Shown here one piece after another: positions 36,614 through 49,400 of a stretch of 64,000 bases of DNA. The translations under genes and the position numbers were made by a program. The stretch covers positions 124,001 to 188,000 of the forward strand of contig NW_026570321.1 of NCBI RefSeq assembly GCF_019649055.1, read 5' to 3'. The stretch is from Paramacrobiotus metropolitanus. Lineage: Eukaryota; Tardigrada; Eutardigrada; Parachela; Macrobiotidae. Each line of letters starts with the position of its first letter. Position 1 is the stretch's first letter. Under the pieces are notes generated by a model. That model saw only the letters and a program-made list of their open reading frames with translations, was not told where the DNA came from and did not search any database.

Positions 36614-39002
36614 CGCTCCTTCTTTGGACCGTGACGTCCTCGGCACGAACGTCCACAGGATCCATCCGAACATCCATTGCTGACGAAACTTAAGACAGCT
36701 GACTTACAGCCACGAGAACCGTTGGCTACATGGAGGCCCCGGGTAAAACTCCTGGCGTAATACAGCTGACAGGTGGTGGCACGTGGTCAGGTCAGGAACA
36801 TAATACGATGTTGAAATTTGAAATAAGATTAGGACAGGAAATGTCCATTGATGGCACCACAGTTAACATCAGGAAAGGTCACGAAAAAATAACGTCAGGT
36901 AGTACCACAACAGGTAGCGGTACAGACTCAGACCATCCATAGGTGTAAAAGCGATAGCAATAACTGATGAGAGAACTTCCGCGGCACATGATATGCCGCA
37001 GCGCATTCACAAAATACCAGGCGCCGACAGCCAACCTGATATCTCTCCCAAAACATATACGCACTTCAACATGGGCGCTAATGACCACCCTGTTTCCATA
37101 CTACGGGCGCTCTCGACCAACCCGTTAACCAAATCCAATCCCACTTCGCAATCAGCATCAGCTGTCACTCCGTATCCACATCATGCTGTCCTCCGCATCC
37201 ACACTGCATCTACTGCAAAGATCACGCGCACCTTCTTAGGCTTTGGTGAATTCCGCTTTGGCAAAAGTTAGTGTCCGCAGACGCTGGACCAATCTGCGCT
37301 GAATTATTCGACAAAACATCCCTTATCGGTCCATTCACGGTCAGAACAGCACGCTTCAGTAGCGGATAAAGCTGCATAATTGTGTTGCATCCAGTATATT
37401 TACTGCACGTGGCATGTCGCGATTTATCCAGTTCATTATCGACGAACGCATCTCACATTGAACAGCAGGGCTCTTTACTTATGCTGTCCTCGCTGCAGGT
37501 CATTGATCTGCTGGCTCATTCTCATCTGCGGTGACTGCAAAAACATTCCACCCAACCTTGGCGCTTCGGCCCGCACAAGGCGCTCATACGAAAAATCGAT
37601 CGATATAGCCGTGCATGCAAAACTAGGGAAACGGAAACCAATAAAACTGCAGTCCTGCAACTCAAAGAAAACAGACAAAGAAAACAGAAATGTACACTGT
37701 ATTGAACATGAATACATGCGACAACACAACACATGGTGCAAACCAAACGAAGATGCAATTTTCACTTTGAAAAAAAACGCAAAATGAAACAGAAGAAAAT
37801 GCCATCTTAACCAAAATGTGGTTGATGTAACTTGAAACCAACATTTAACCAAGCATAATGCGCCCGCGTTAAAACCAAGGAAACAGAAAGGTTTATTAAT
37901 GCAACATGAGTAATCGAACTTTAGTCACATGCCGGCAACTTGGTGGTTCAGTGCGTTACGCTTCAATGCGTAACGTCTGAGTCAGTGCAGACATCTGACA
38001 ACATACGAGCGCATTGCACCGCATTTACTGCTGCCGCTGTAATATATTCGCACAAGCCTGTTTTTTTATTTTGTGCGTCCTACACGCAGTTTTGGATGCA
38101 TGGAACATACAGACAGTTCCGCGTGTTTGGAAAAGTGAGAAATAGACCACTGTATTATAGTCAGTTACACAAATCATTAAAAGGTTAGTCGTACAATTGC
38201 GCTGTCTGTGAATTTTAATTTCTAACCATAGATTTATACAGATCACAAATTTTGACATTTTTATTTGTTTTAGGTGAATAAATTCTAGTTCTATTGACAA
38301 TAATCACCGATTAAATAAATACAAGTAATTGTTCCACTTTGCTTGGCAAATTGCAAATTTTAGAGCCTTCCAATATACAATTTGTTGAAAGCAGGTATAC
38401 AATAAACTATGACTAAAGTAACTGACTATTAGGGCTTCCCCATGGCCAGTTAAAACGATTGGATAACTAAACAGGAACTTACTTGTACCTTAGTTTCAGT
38501 GAAAGTAACGGTATTTTACCACAGTTTTTCAAAAATTTGTAGCAACATTCTGAATTAGCTGATGTTTAGACTGCAAAATCATTACTGACAGATAAAAATT
38601 TATAGACAACAGGCGGCAAAATAAATCATTAATTTAACACTATCAACTCTCTAAATTCCTCACAAAAATCTCATTTCTTACATCATCATCATACACAATT
38701 TTGTTTGTATATTTTTGAAAATGCACCATTTACAGACCAGGGCCCTGACTGTCCATGGCTAAAATGAATAATACAACTTTATTCACTCAAAGAAAAATTT
38801 TATTTTCAACACACAGCTATAACTAATATACTCCATACTGTCCGCCTGTTGCCTTACTGTCATAGTTTTATTTTTAAAGGCTTTGAACTAACACGCAAAA
38901 AATTGATCGACGATCATTAATTATTATTATTATTCTTTAGTTTTACACCTGCGCTACTTTGTATACCGTACTTTCTCATTACATTTCGGACTTATTGCCA
39001 CG
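36614..39002. other. 3' interior of element 2, no recognised gene
   Basis: Next to the 3' LTR is the polypurine tract. Then come small open frames on both strands (for example plus 36730-36942 and 36993-37271; minus 37852-37475) that I cannot link to any retroelement protein. A GCGTTACGC/GCGTAACG hairpin sits near 37,950-37,976. No counterpart of the 381-codon frame of element 1 was seen. AT-rich beyond 38.2 kb. Confidence 0.5.
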
Positions 39003-39784
39003 TTAGTTTTTTATCGATGTATCATGTTTACCGACAACCGACAAGTACTGTTGTTTTCTTTTAATGTCTTTAAGCCTCTCAACAAACCTATCAACAGTAT
39101 CTGGTCTGTCTTCGATAACTGCTGCTTTCAGTTCAGGTGGCATGTGCTCAAAAATCACGCGTACTTTTTCCTGCTCTGTTGCAAGAGGGTTTGTTATGCG
39201 AAGGTAATCGAGAATCTCGAAAACGTAACCCAGAGGATTTTGTAATGGATTATTAGAAAAGCTTAGTGATTGCAGATCAAGGTCGTACGCACTTTGCCAA
39301 ACACTTTAAGAAACTCTTTCTCAGTTTCATCCCAGTCTGGTAGCTTAGTTTTATTCGTAATAAACCATTTTAAAGCGTCTTTGTTTAACCGCATCGGAAA
39401 CATTTCTTTCAACTTTTCATTATCCCATTCGAAATATTCACCAAAAAGTTTGAATTTTATCAGAAAATCTGCCGCCGATTCTGAGTCTTGCCCAGAAAAT
39501 GACGGCAAATCTGCAAGGTTAACCTTCCGGTCGACTTTGGCAGGATTTAATTTATTTAAAGCATCAGCTAATTTGTTTACTGCAGCTGCATCCATTTTGT
39601 TCTGTACAACTGCACCAACAAATTTTCTCTCCTCAAACAACTCTAGGTTTGCAGTAACCGGCAAAATATCGTTATCCTGAGAATTAAGAAACTCGTTGTT
39701 ATTCCCAGTAACCGTACTATTCAGATCATTGGTTGTAACCTTGCTCGCGCCTGTAACCGGCTCTTTACTGGTAATCGGCTTCAC
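39003..39784 (-). pseudogene. Retrotransposon gag remnant (element 2), frameshifted
   Basis: Minus-strand frame 39784-39263 contains the gag core (LADLPSFSGQDSESAADFLI, ALKWFITNK, EFLKVFGK). It then loses frame near 39,285. A different frame continues the conserved block (EQEKVRVIFEHMPPELKAAV, DTVDRFVERLKD) to a stop at 39003. One missing base after FGKV explains it. The break is at a different point from the one in element 1, so the two decayed independently. No CCHC knuckle, protease or RT follows. Confidence 0.78.
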
Positions 39785-41162
39785 TTTGTTACTTCTACTT
39801 TTTATGGCTTTTCGCTTTTATCAACAAGCTCCCTTTCACTCACATGTGTTAACGGTAAGGTGCTTCTTGTAGCAGGCATAGCTTATTGCTATTATTAGCC
39901 ATTGTAATTCAAGGTTAACAGTTACAATTATCATTAGAATTATTACTTAAAGCAGAGCTAAATTATCATTACAACTGGTACGAGTATATTGGCATTGCCG
40001 TGCATGTTAATAAATCACATGTACAGAGTACACAACAAAGGTATGTACCCGTTGTACCGGTATTTATGTACCAACAACAGCTACGAGATTGCGCCGCGCG
40101 TGTACATGTGCACAAGCCAGGATGAACACGGCAGTACAGACTTACACAGTGAACAGAAATACAGAGGAAACTCAGCTTTTTTTTTTGCTCAACAAAAGTT
40201 ATCACTTACATAAGCAAGTGCCGGTAACTGACACTGTTTACTATAAAGTTGATGCATTAAACAAAACGCTGCCCAACAATGCTGAAACGTGTACTTGCAT
40301 GCTGTTAACTACATCAGGTTACCGGCAAATAATATTGCCGGTCACGCCCAAATAAAATACCGGCCGCGAACGTTACGAAAGCAACAACGAGGCCACAAGA
40401 GTTTCATCACATCTACGGTACAAGCCGATAAACAACAGCTGACAAACGCATGGTATGTCGGCGGGTTACACAGACTAGCACAGCTATTGTAGTTAAACGA
40501 AAGTTATGATTAGCATAATAATTACTGTTCGTTGACCTTGTACCTCTTTCTATCTCAATGGGTATATCGTTCCCACACTTCCGTCTGGGTTAAAAACTTC
40601 GACTCTTTGTACACATGGGACATAAGAACAAATATTACCTACGTAATGCACCAACTGCTGTATCCCATTACTTTTAACACTGACTTCTATCTTACTGAAT
40701 CGTAACCTGGTATCAAGAACAAAAGTTAACCGATACCATTCACGCTGGTGTTCCATTAAAAGTCACGTAGTAACCACATTCCATGCAATATCGTGCAAAA
40801 CGGAACAATTTTTTTAACGCAGGGAGAAATGACTCATCGCAACAAAATTAAACAGCATGCTTCACTAGACACGGCTATCGATCTGCCACTTACAAAATCC
40901 GTGTGGTTCTTCAACCGCGAATTCACCCGCGTCACCCGGTTGGCACCGTGCTCGCCGGCATCCAGCTGCATCCAATCCGCAAGAACAAACACAAAGGTAT
41001 CCCACTGTAGACCGGTAACAGGCAGGCGATCCGGGTTCACAGGTAAAATCGCACAGGTGAAATCGGACAGGTAACAATGACTATTGCATTTAGTCGACTC
41101 GATAAACCACACAACCGCGCGTAAAAACACATAGAATGACTTTCACCACCAAATGCCCTCCA
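39785..41162 (-). other. 5' leader of element 2 with primer-binding site
   Basis: Leader between the 5' LTR and gag. TGGAGGGCAT directly after the LTR is the likely primer site. The remaining 1.3 kb shows only short open frames with no family signal. Confidence 0.5.
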
Positions 41163-41648
41163 TGTCAGATAGGGTAAAGCTACTGATGGTTTATGGTGGT
41201 GAATGACCTTTACTAAACAGCTAACTCAGGCACGACGCTAACCCAATCGTTCTGCTAACGGTGACCTTTATACAGACTCATTCAGACTAACAGTGCAACA
41301 ACATCTAGGACAAGAAGATATGCCAGAGAACACTTCCCAAGACCAGATATTCCAGAGCTGCTAGCTATGCAAGATGACATTAATTCATTCACAAGGAGTT
41401 CTTCTCCTCAAGCACTCAGAAGCGATTTCTGATCCAAAATATGAAAGATGACAGAACACGCCTTCAACTTAAAAACACTCATAGACAAACCATGAGACAA
41501 CATTTTATTGATTGTTTTATGAGAGATCAAAGTACACTTAACACTTTACTAATTGGCTGATACTTTCTGGCCACTTCCTTCCGTTGCAAACCACATCAAA
41601 GTATAACTGTCCATACAAAATGTACTTCAACCAGTCGTACTCGTGACA
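41163..41648 (-). repeat. 5' LTR of element 2
   Basis: 486-bp terminal repeat matching 36129-36613. Followed by the TTTG target duplication and then directly by cyclase exon 5 coding sequence (EGLLDK on the minus strand). Confidence 0.92.
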
Positions 41649-43135
41649 TTTGTCAAGCAGTCCCTCTCGGGCCATATCCCTCATAAACGCTACATGGCTG
41701 TCAATGTATCCAACCACCACCACAACTAAAAATAGCGGTAGTTTATTTATCGGTGTCTGTCAAGTGAAAAACAAGCGGCAACGTACTGACAGCTAGATAA
41801 ACCTACGCACTTCGGGAGGCATTCTTGATGTCTTGCACAATTTGCTTAAACGGTGTAGCGTCAGGGTCCAGTCCCTATGTAAAAACTGCAACTGCAACAC
41901 GAGCTTTACGAGCCATTCATAAAGTTAACTGCAGCATTACTGTACCACATAAATGTATTTTCTATACATCCGGCTGAGCAGAATTTGTATTCCATTTTCT
42001 TCTAAGACACCTCGGATGTTTTCGCCCGCCTTCTCCTCGTCGAGTTCGTAAACGTTGTACACAAACGCGACTTTCTTCCAGTTGTAATGGAGTAGAAGAG
42101 AAGCCACGGCTCGACCGATATTGTGTACACGAGGCTGCATTAAGATCAAGGTTGAATATTCCTGCTTGGTATGGTCGTGGTTCACCCAGCGTCCGCGTTC
42201 ATCCAGCAGAGAAATCGCCTCAGGTTTTGGACAGCCATACGACAGCATCAGTTTATTCACTCTCGATGCAAGGTTGGCTTCATCCAGACATCTGTGGTGC
42301 ATAACCAAAATTCAGTTCAAAATTTTATTCTATAGTAACCTATTGCTAAAGTATTCCTACGTTTCATAAGGACCAATTATTACGTCCATCGGCTCGGACA
42401 TCGTCCATTTGCCGGTGATGTTGATACTGTCAATATTGGAACCGAACGTATCTTCGTAAAAGAATTCCAAGGTGTCATTAAGCAGTAGATGATCTGGAAC
42501 AAATATGCCGGTCAGTTATGCTAACTATGTGCACTTATTTCAGAATGTCAGGATCAGCGAGTAATCATCAGGTTGCAACGCTTGCTGCTGTTTTTTAACT
42601 GTTCAGCATCTAAACCTCGGAATTCTGTACAGATACAGTACTGTTATGCTGCACCTCCATTATTAAAAACTTCACGTGGCTCTGAAGATCTTCTAGTACC
42701 GCAAAAACTGGACGATTACTTGTTAGGAAATTCAATTCAAGAAATATACCTACATTTTTGAACTGGCGATACTTCGTGGTTTCAGAATTTTTTGTACAAA
42801 AACCTGCTCGGGTCTGTCGATACACGCCAACGTGCATTTTCTTAGCATATTTTCTATTCAAGCGTATTAAATAATGCATCAGTTCATTAAGAGCGGTACA
42901 TACCAGGATGATTTTGATTGATCTCGTTAACCGCCAACGAAATTGCTCCGCTAATCCGATGGCCAATTCGGTCGTATATGATCGGGAAGGGTTTAGCGTA
43001 CTGGGCTCCAGTGATGTATCCTATTTTAAACACTTTGCCTTCGGCAAGTTTCCAGCATATGGCAATTATGCAGGCACATATACAAACATGAAATGGCATG
43101 CGGCTTAACGATAAAGTTGACGGTTGAGAAGTCAT

Positions 43136-46100
43136 GTTGCAACCGGAAATACCTAATTAAATTAGCATTTTCAATCGATAAAACCCACAAAAACTAAAAT
43201 AACAGAGTCTGGAAGAATAAATAACACGTACTGTAGCATGCGTTTCACTCCAGTTGCTTGAAAATCACGGGGAAGGCAGTTCACATATATACAGATAAAA
43301 GATTCTTATCGCGCATTAAAATTACTCTTCGGTACAAAATGCAACACACATGAACTTTTAACTACCGCTGTGTTAAATGTGCGCAGCGACGGTTTGCCTG
43401 CGTACGACAGAAGCCAAAAAGTTGTACAACTTAAGCCCACATTCGCGCCCCGACTGTTAACAAGTCACGAACATCTTATGCCGCTTCCGCTTGTTCCATA
43501 TGCAAGCGTCACTCATAAACCATAGCCACTGCTGGATTCCGGTGAGTATCAATCGAATATCGGCTTTCCAATGTTGTTCATCAACAAGCCGCTAAAGTTA
43601 TTTATCGTCACTGTGTACGACGCCGACAGGGAAGAGATTGCCGTGGATGCGGTATAGTTGGCAGCCAACAGACCGCTTGGGAACGCCTAATACACCCGAT
43701 CCGTGATCTATAGAGCCTAATTTCTGTGGTGCACAACCGTTTCTTCGTAGAGCTAATTGCGGTATCAGAGTTTCATGAAGGAACACAAGTACTATTAAGC
43801 AAAGCGTTTACACTTTAAATTAACATAAGAGTTTTTCGTTATCCGCAGATTCTGTGTTTTCCGCTCAGTTACAGCATATTGCAGATATTACGATGTTTTA
43901 GTGACTTACGATATCCTAGCGTAGTGAAAGGCGAAAATCGATTGCAAACATGATTTTGTTATTCAAGTTTAAGCGGCGTCTTGGATCATTTGTAGTGCTT
44001 TTTGGCGATGTACCAGACAGCCCTCTTTGATAGACGGCAACGTCAAATCCAGCACTTTTCGGAGCATTAATTTCCGCATTTTGAGCATTTGCTGCTGTAC
44101 AGGTTACATACAGTGAATTGCGCGTGTTAATATTCAGCTCTATTCTAATCATATAATTATTAAGTTAAAGATCCAAACACAGATGTAGTTTGAACAATAA
44201 TTAAACAACACGTAAATTAAAAACTTAAAAATATCTTTGTTTTGTGCGGCCTTCAAAAATATGTGTTGCCGGTGTTTGTTTTGTTTATAAAAAAATTCTG
44301 TGGTACGTGGTCGAAAGTATACTTTATCCTCAAACAGAAACTCCGCCCGGACAACGGTTTTGTGACAAGCAGAAAATTTTGTGCGGGCTTTAAATACCGC
44401 ATGGCGACAGTCGCCCTTATTGCTAGAAAGGGCCTAATTGCTTTTTGCAGTTCTTAATATTTCTGTTTGTTTTTCTTTCCTGTCAGTTGTTAGTTGTTAC
44501 TCGTACATCATTGCGATCGCACGGCTGATATGGAGTTTACAGTACAAAGTGCGATCAAAAGAATCAAAATTATGCAAAGGCAGATGGTCGCGGCATGTCG
44601 AGTTAAACAATGAGGTCAAGCGAGGACTAGAAATTGCGGGTTATCCTTGTCAAAACGAACCGTTGGGATTGTCTGCACGCAACAACAAGCGGCCGGACGG
44701 TATGACGTTGATTCCGGTGCGCGATGGTAAGGCGCTTGTATGGGACGCGACTTGCTGGGACACGGTGGCTGTATCTCATGTGCATGCTAGCTCGAAGAAA
44801 GCGGGAAGTGTAGCACAAATGGCGGAAGCAAGCAAGCGTCGGACGTACGATTTTATCGAAGATATGGGTTTTCTGTTTTACCCGCTGGCAGTCGAGACGT
44901 TCGGGACTTTCGGAACGCCTTTCGCCGAGCTGATCCGTTTCGTCGGCAGAAAGATTCGTGAAGTTACCGGAGAACCTCGGTCTACCGCCTTTTTAAGACA
45001 ACGTTTCAGTCTAGCGGTAGTCCGTGGAAATGCAGCAGCTGTTTTGGGTTCACTTAACGCACGTCCCAAGATCATGCGTGACACTAACGATTTTGGATGT
45101 TTTTTTAATGTTTAAAAATTTGATGCTTTTAATTAGTGTAAACCTGCGCAGGCGATTTATTATGTATGCTGGCCGAAGCCGAATAAAAGTACAGTTTACA
45201 AATTATGCAAATAAGTATCAGCTGTGAACTAGTCCATATAATATATTTAGGTGGTGAACGAGTATATACAGCGAAATGGATCGATATTGATGGTTTTGTA
45301 ATGTCTTGTTTATGTGCGTACTTTTGGGTTGCAAGCCTGATTAATGCAGTATTCAAAGCCTGATTAATTCAAATCCCAAATACAGTACATACGTTGACGA
45401 TCAGCCAGTACTGTGCTTGTTGCGCTTTGGCAAGGTTATAACCCTGCAGGATTACAACGTGAAATAAAGATTGCAGTCGCAGACTTGTCCCAGACCTAGC
45501 TCATCGATATCCCCTTTTGCAAACCGCTACCGTAACAACACACATTGATACTACGTACAATAACAAAATACTCTAATTCAGGATGAACGGCTAATTGGAA
45601 TCCTTTGGATGCATTGAACGTTTGCTCGGAAGCTAATCGTCCAAAGTGTGGTTTGTCCCGCCCCCTAATATCGAGGTGGGTAAATGGCAATTTGTCCCTA
45701 AAGGGTAGTAGTTGTTTCCGTACCGTTATTTTCATTTTACTGGGATACTTCAAGTGAATTCTTAGTATTCATCATCCTGCCCTGCCCTATGATCATGATA
45801 ATGCACTATTTAAGCAGGTATGCTCTGGGACTGCACTGGAAAGTACTATAGAAGTACCGAAAGGTCCGAAAGTATAGATTGCAAGGTTCCAGATACGGTA
45901 ATATTCAAGCTGATTTTTACTGGCAGTAGTTGCAAGCTCTGGCGCGCTACTTGATGGTTAAATCTAAATATAAAAAAAAAACAAAATCTATCTTCTCTCT
46001 GGTCGAAATCAAAGCAACATACAGAGTACTCAGAATAGCCCAGTACCAACAGCTTCACTTCGCTTGTTGAGAAAACAGTAGAATGCGCTGGAAGACTGGA

Positions 46101-46450
46101 AGTCCCTAATCCCTCGAAACAGCATTAAGATACACTGTGTATTTGCAGCTGCAAGTACAGCCACAGTTGGACACACATAGCTGCGCTTACAGGTTACTAT
46201 AAAATGCAATGACTTGTATTACAATAGTACCTAGACATTTTCACTAACGTTTACAACAGAGCACTGTAACCGTGATGTGCCCATCTCTGCTAGTATATCG
46301 GCTGAAAGTCGCCAAAGGTCAAACCGGCAGCTTTCGAACAGTTTTTTAATGAGCCCGGGGAAAAAAGCAGGCAACAAAGCCAAATGTTTGTAATACAGCA
46401 AATTCCATAAAGCCATAAAAATCACGAAAAGGCGATATTTATTCGGCAAA
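43136..46450. other. Intergenic region between the two cyclases
   Basis: It should contain the promoter of cyclase 1 (43,136 upward) and the 3' UTR of cyclase 2 (below 46,451); a minus-strand AATAAA lies at 46443-46438, very close to the stop. A LINE-type remnant occupies about 44,440-45,115. Elsewhere I see only short open frames without family signal. Confidence 0.5.
44438..45115 (+). pseudogene. C-terminal remnant of a retroelement polyprotein (PD-(D/E)XK-like region)
   Basis: The plus-strand frame has a block typical of the region after reverse transcriptase in many invertebrate LINE-like proteins. It shows WSRHVELNNEV, then EPLGLS, then RPDGMTLIPVRDGK, LVWDATCWDT, a run with AGSVAQMAEASKRR, and a final LRQRFSLAVVRGNA. 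The PD..VWD..C arrangement suggests a nuclease fold. The reverse transcriptase itself is absent, so it is a 5'-truncated copy; the first ~30 hydrophobic codons are probably flanking sequence. It lies opposite to the cyclases in their intergenic gap. Confidence 0.65.
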
Positions 46451-49400
46451 TCATAGAACCATTATGACGTCACCGTTCAGCCGTTCACGACTGTTAGCGC
46501 GCGAACACGCTGCCGATAAGCTGCCTTGTCGTTCCAGCTTGGTCAGCAGCGGCATCCCCTGTGTAACATCACCGTTCTGATACTTGGTGCACTGCAACCT
46601 CAGATCCTTGGTGAAGGTGGTGATGATATCCTGCAGTGATCCACAGTTGTTGGCTGACACCTCATCCCGCACCGGTGTATGGTTGGCACTTGTGGGTAAA
46701 TCGTTGACGTCCAACTTGCGGTTGGAACCGCGCGGCGAATCGGCGGGAGACATTTGTTTCTTGAAGCAGCTCAGCCGCCGTTTGGCCTGCATCATGCCCC
46801 AGCGTGCCAGGATCGGACTGGGATTCTGGTCGCTGAACATGGACAGATCCTTGGAACGGCGCGCCTCCTTGCGCCATTCATCTTCATCCACCAACCAATA
46901 GGTCAGCAGATCACCTTTCCCTTTCATGTGGACTTTTCCCCGGGGCTCCACTATGTAGCCGCCGAGGCTGTCCAAAAGGGCTTTGCATTGCGGACTGCAG
47001 TGAATCTTCTGAGCTATAAAGGTCATATTCGGCTTGTTTTTGTATAGTCAGTCTGATGTGCGATAGTAGGAAATCATGCACTTACGCGAACCAGTCGATT
47101 CGTATCGCGAAGTTGTGTTAACCGTATCACCAAATCTGCAATTCAAGCTTGTAGCTTTTATATCACACCTCAAATGTACAATGGTGATTATGGTGTATGT
47201 GCCTGTTCCAAATAATATTATCTGTTGCAAAAACTGTATTGGCACAATTTTAACTTACAGGCAATAACGCGGCATCTTTCTCCCGACAACCTGTAAAATA
47301 ATACGATAAAAATGGTGTAATAAGCCAATTGTCAGTATAAGTACACCTGCATGCAGCCGAATGTTTTTCTTAACAATAATTTTGCGACTCTTGGTTGACA
47401 TGGTATTACGATTCTTACCCCAGCCACAACAGGACCACTGTGGATCCCAACACGCAGTAATAACTGCTGATTAGGTCTGTGCTGAATGCGAAAATACTGA
47501 ATAGCATCTAATAGATGAAGCGCCATACTGGCTATCACACCGGCATGTGTATCACCGTTACGTATGGGAAGTCCACTGCAAACCTATATAATGCAAATCA
47601 GACTAAGTCAATAATACATCGATTTTCACGAATATACAACGAAATCTTTACCATGTAACTGTCTCCAATCGTTTCCACTTTGTACGCATCATAATGCTCC
47701 AATAAAGAATCGAACAGTGTGTAAAGGTCATTGAGAAATGCGACAACCTGTACATCGAAAATTGGTAATTAGATCAGTCATCAATTCTCGGCTTTTCTTG
47801 GTAGCTCTCGCAAAGCCTTCAGATGTTTTTTTCAGCGTTACCTCGAAAGGCGTGCTTTCGGCACTCAGTGCAGTAAAACCAACAATATCCGAGAAAAATA
47901 TAGTGACGCTGTTAAACTGTTCGGCTTCCACTCGTTCTTGTTTGATAAGCTGTTCAGCAACTGGCCTACAACAAAATTCAAATCATCACATTTTAGTTCA
48001 TTTAAAGCTCACATTATTGCTAGAACTGCTTTCTCAAGAACTAACATTTACGATTATAACATACCTTGGTAAAATTTCATACAAAAGCGATTCTGTTTTC
48101 TTTTTCTCTTCCTCAAGTGCAGTTGTCCGTTCAGCCACCAGGTCTTCCAGATTGTTGGCGTACCGCTGAAGAAGGCCGAGGACGTTGTCCATAATTGTGG
48201 GTTTTCTGCAAACATTCTCGCACATATTTTACTACGTCTTGCTAGGTTGAAAATAAAACTATAGATAGGACAGGCAGCAATCCCCAGTAAAAATACTCCA
48301 ACGGTTACATTTTTACGCAAATTCTGCATTTAACCTGACAGATTAGTTTTTCATGCATTTGCTAAAGTTCTCGCATTTTCGATCATGTAATGCCACTATT
48401 CTACGGTGCACTCCTTGAAATGAAGTTTATCTACGCCCGTTTACTGCGCAGTAAAACACTTACACCTTGAGTCGTATCTTAATCGTCTGAAAATCTGGCC
48501 GCGCCGCGGGGTTCTCATTCCAGCAGTCAATCATGACACTCAGTACGTAATCCGGCACATCGGTGACCTCCATCAATTCCGCCTGATTTGGTCGGAACGG
48601 CTCTTTCTCCCGGCCCAGTCGCAGCTCGGTGACAATCTCCTGCGCTGTCATATTGACCCGCCCAAACGGCCCATGTCGTCCGTACACTTCGTAGACAATC
48701 AGCGAGAAGGAGTACACATCGCCGGCGGGTGTCCCGGCCGGCGGAGGATACGGATCTCGTAACAGTTCCGGTGCCGTCCACAACAGCTGCTCAAAATACT
48801 GTTGATACTCGGATACTTTGAGGAGGGGGTCGTAGTTGACATTGCGCTTGAATTCGTGCAGGCCGTAATCGGTTATCTTCACCGTAAACCGGCTATCCAC
48901 TAAGCAGTTGGTTGGCTTAAGAGTCCCGTGGCTCTTTAACGAGCTCATGTGCAGATAGCACATGCCCTGCCGAAGAATTAGTGTATCCGTAATGCACCAA
49001 TAAAATTCCAGGTTTTATTGCTAATGTGATCATTGTGATGTGAATCTTACTCGCACAATATCGCCCAGCATTGCTTCCATGAACATAGAGTCAAGTGACA
49101 CATTCTCGTCGTAAATGACATCCTTCAAGCTGCCCCGCGAACAGAATTCGGTGACAATACACACTGGTGCCAGACAAGCGCCAATAAAACTGCACAGATT
49201 GTCATTGCGAATTTCCCGAAGCTACAAACCAAAATGATGAAGGAAAGCAGAAAGTAATGAAACCCAATGAACAATTATCAAATAGGCATACGTCCAGTGT
49301 GCAAATGCAAGTGTAAACGTCGGTATTTCAAGGGAAATTCCGCTTCTTCAGGCTATCAGCAACGAGTCCTTACCAATTTTAATTCCTTCAGGATTTCTAG

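Larger units (their letters stand above)
36129..41648 (-). mobile_element. Pol-less LTR retrotransposon (element 2), 5.5 kb, TSD TTTG, in cyclase exon
   Basis: Direct repeats 36129-36613 (485 bp) and 41163-41648 (486 bp) differ only by one A in a run. They begin TGT and end ACA. TTTG flanks both sides (36125-36128, 41649-41652). On the minus strand the right LTR is followed by TGGAGGGCAT (41162-41153), the same primer site as element 1, and the left LTR is preceded by a polypurine tract AAAGAAGGAGCG. The interior of 4.5 kb has only a broken gag. It lies in the sense direction of the host gene. The sequence just before the 3' LTR (GAGGACGTCA...) is similar to the same place in element 1, so the two are related families with different LTRs. 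Confidence 0.92.
32080..43135 (-). pseudogene. Receptor guanylate cyclase 1, interrupted by an LTR element in exon 5
   Basis: Natriuretic-peptide-receptor-type cyclase (GTP to cGMP at the plasma membrane). Exons: 43135-42904, 42493-42361, 42291-41946, 41874-41811, 41725-41649 + 36124-36046 (one exon split by the element), 35870-35389, 35299-35103, 34808-34508, 34436-34266, 34205-33703, 33639-33499, 33392-33269, 33207-33112, 33059-32895, 32710-32679, 32532-32483, 32396-32080. Without the element the frame is continuous, 1,169 codons. Order: signal peptide (likely from Met13), ligand-binding ANF-receptor domain, juxtamembrane ACGFDMQKC, one TM, kinase-homology domain (HGNLKPTKC and DYG, so pseudokinase), dimerisation helix, cyclase domain. 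Catalytic motifs [26 protein letters not shown] and SRYEST are all intact. The 5.5-kb insertion should stop production of the full receptor unless it is spliced out. Confidence 0.88.

Noticed and set aside
39003-39784. Programmed ribosomal frameshift in gag
   Set aside because: The breaks in the two elements are at different places and neither joins gag to a pol frame, so they look like decay.
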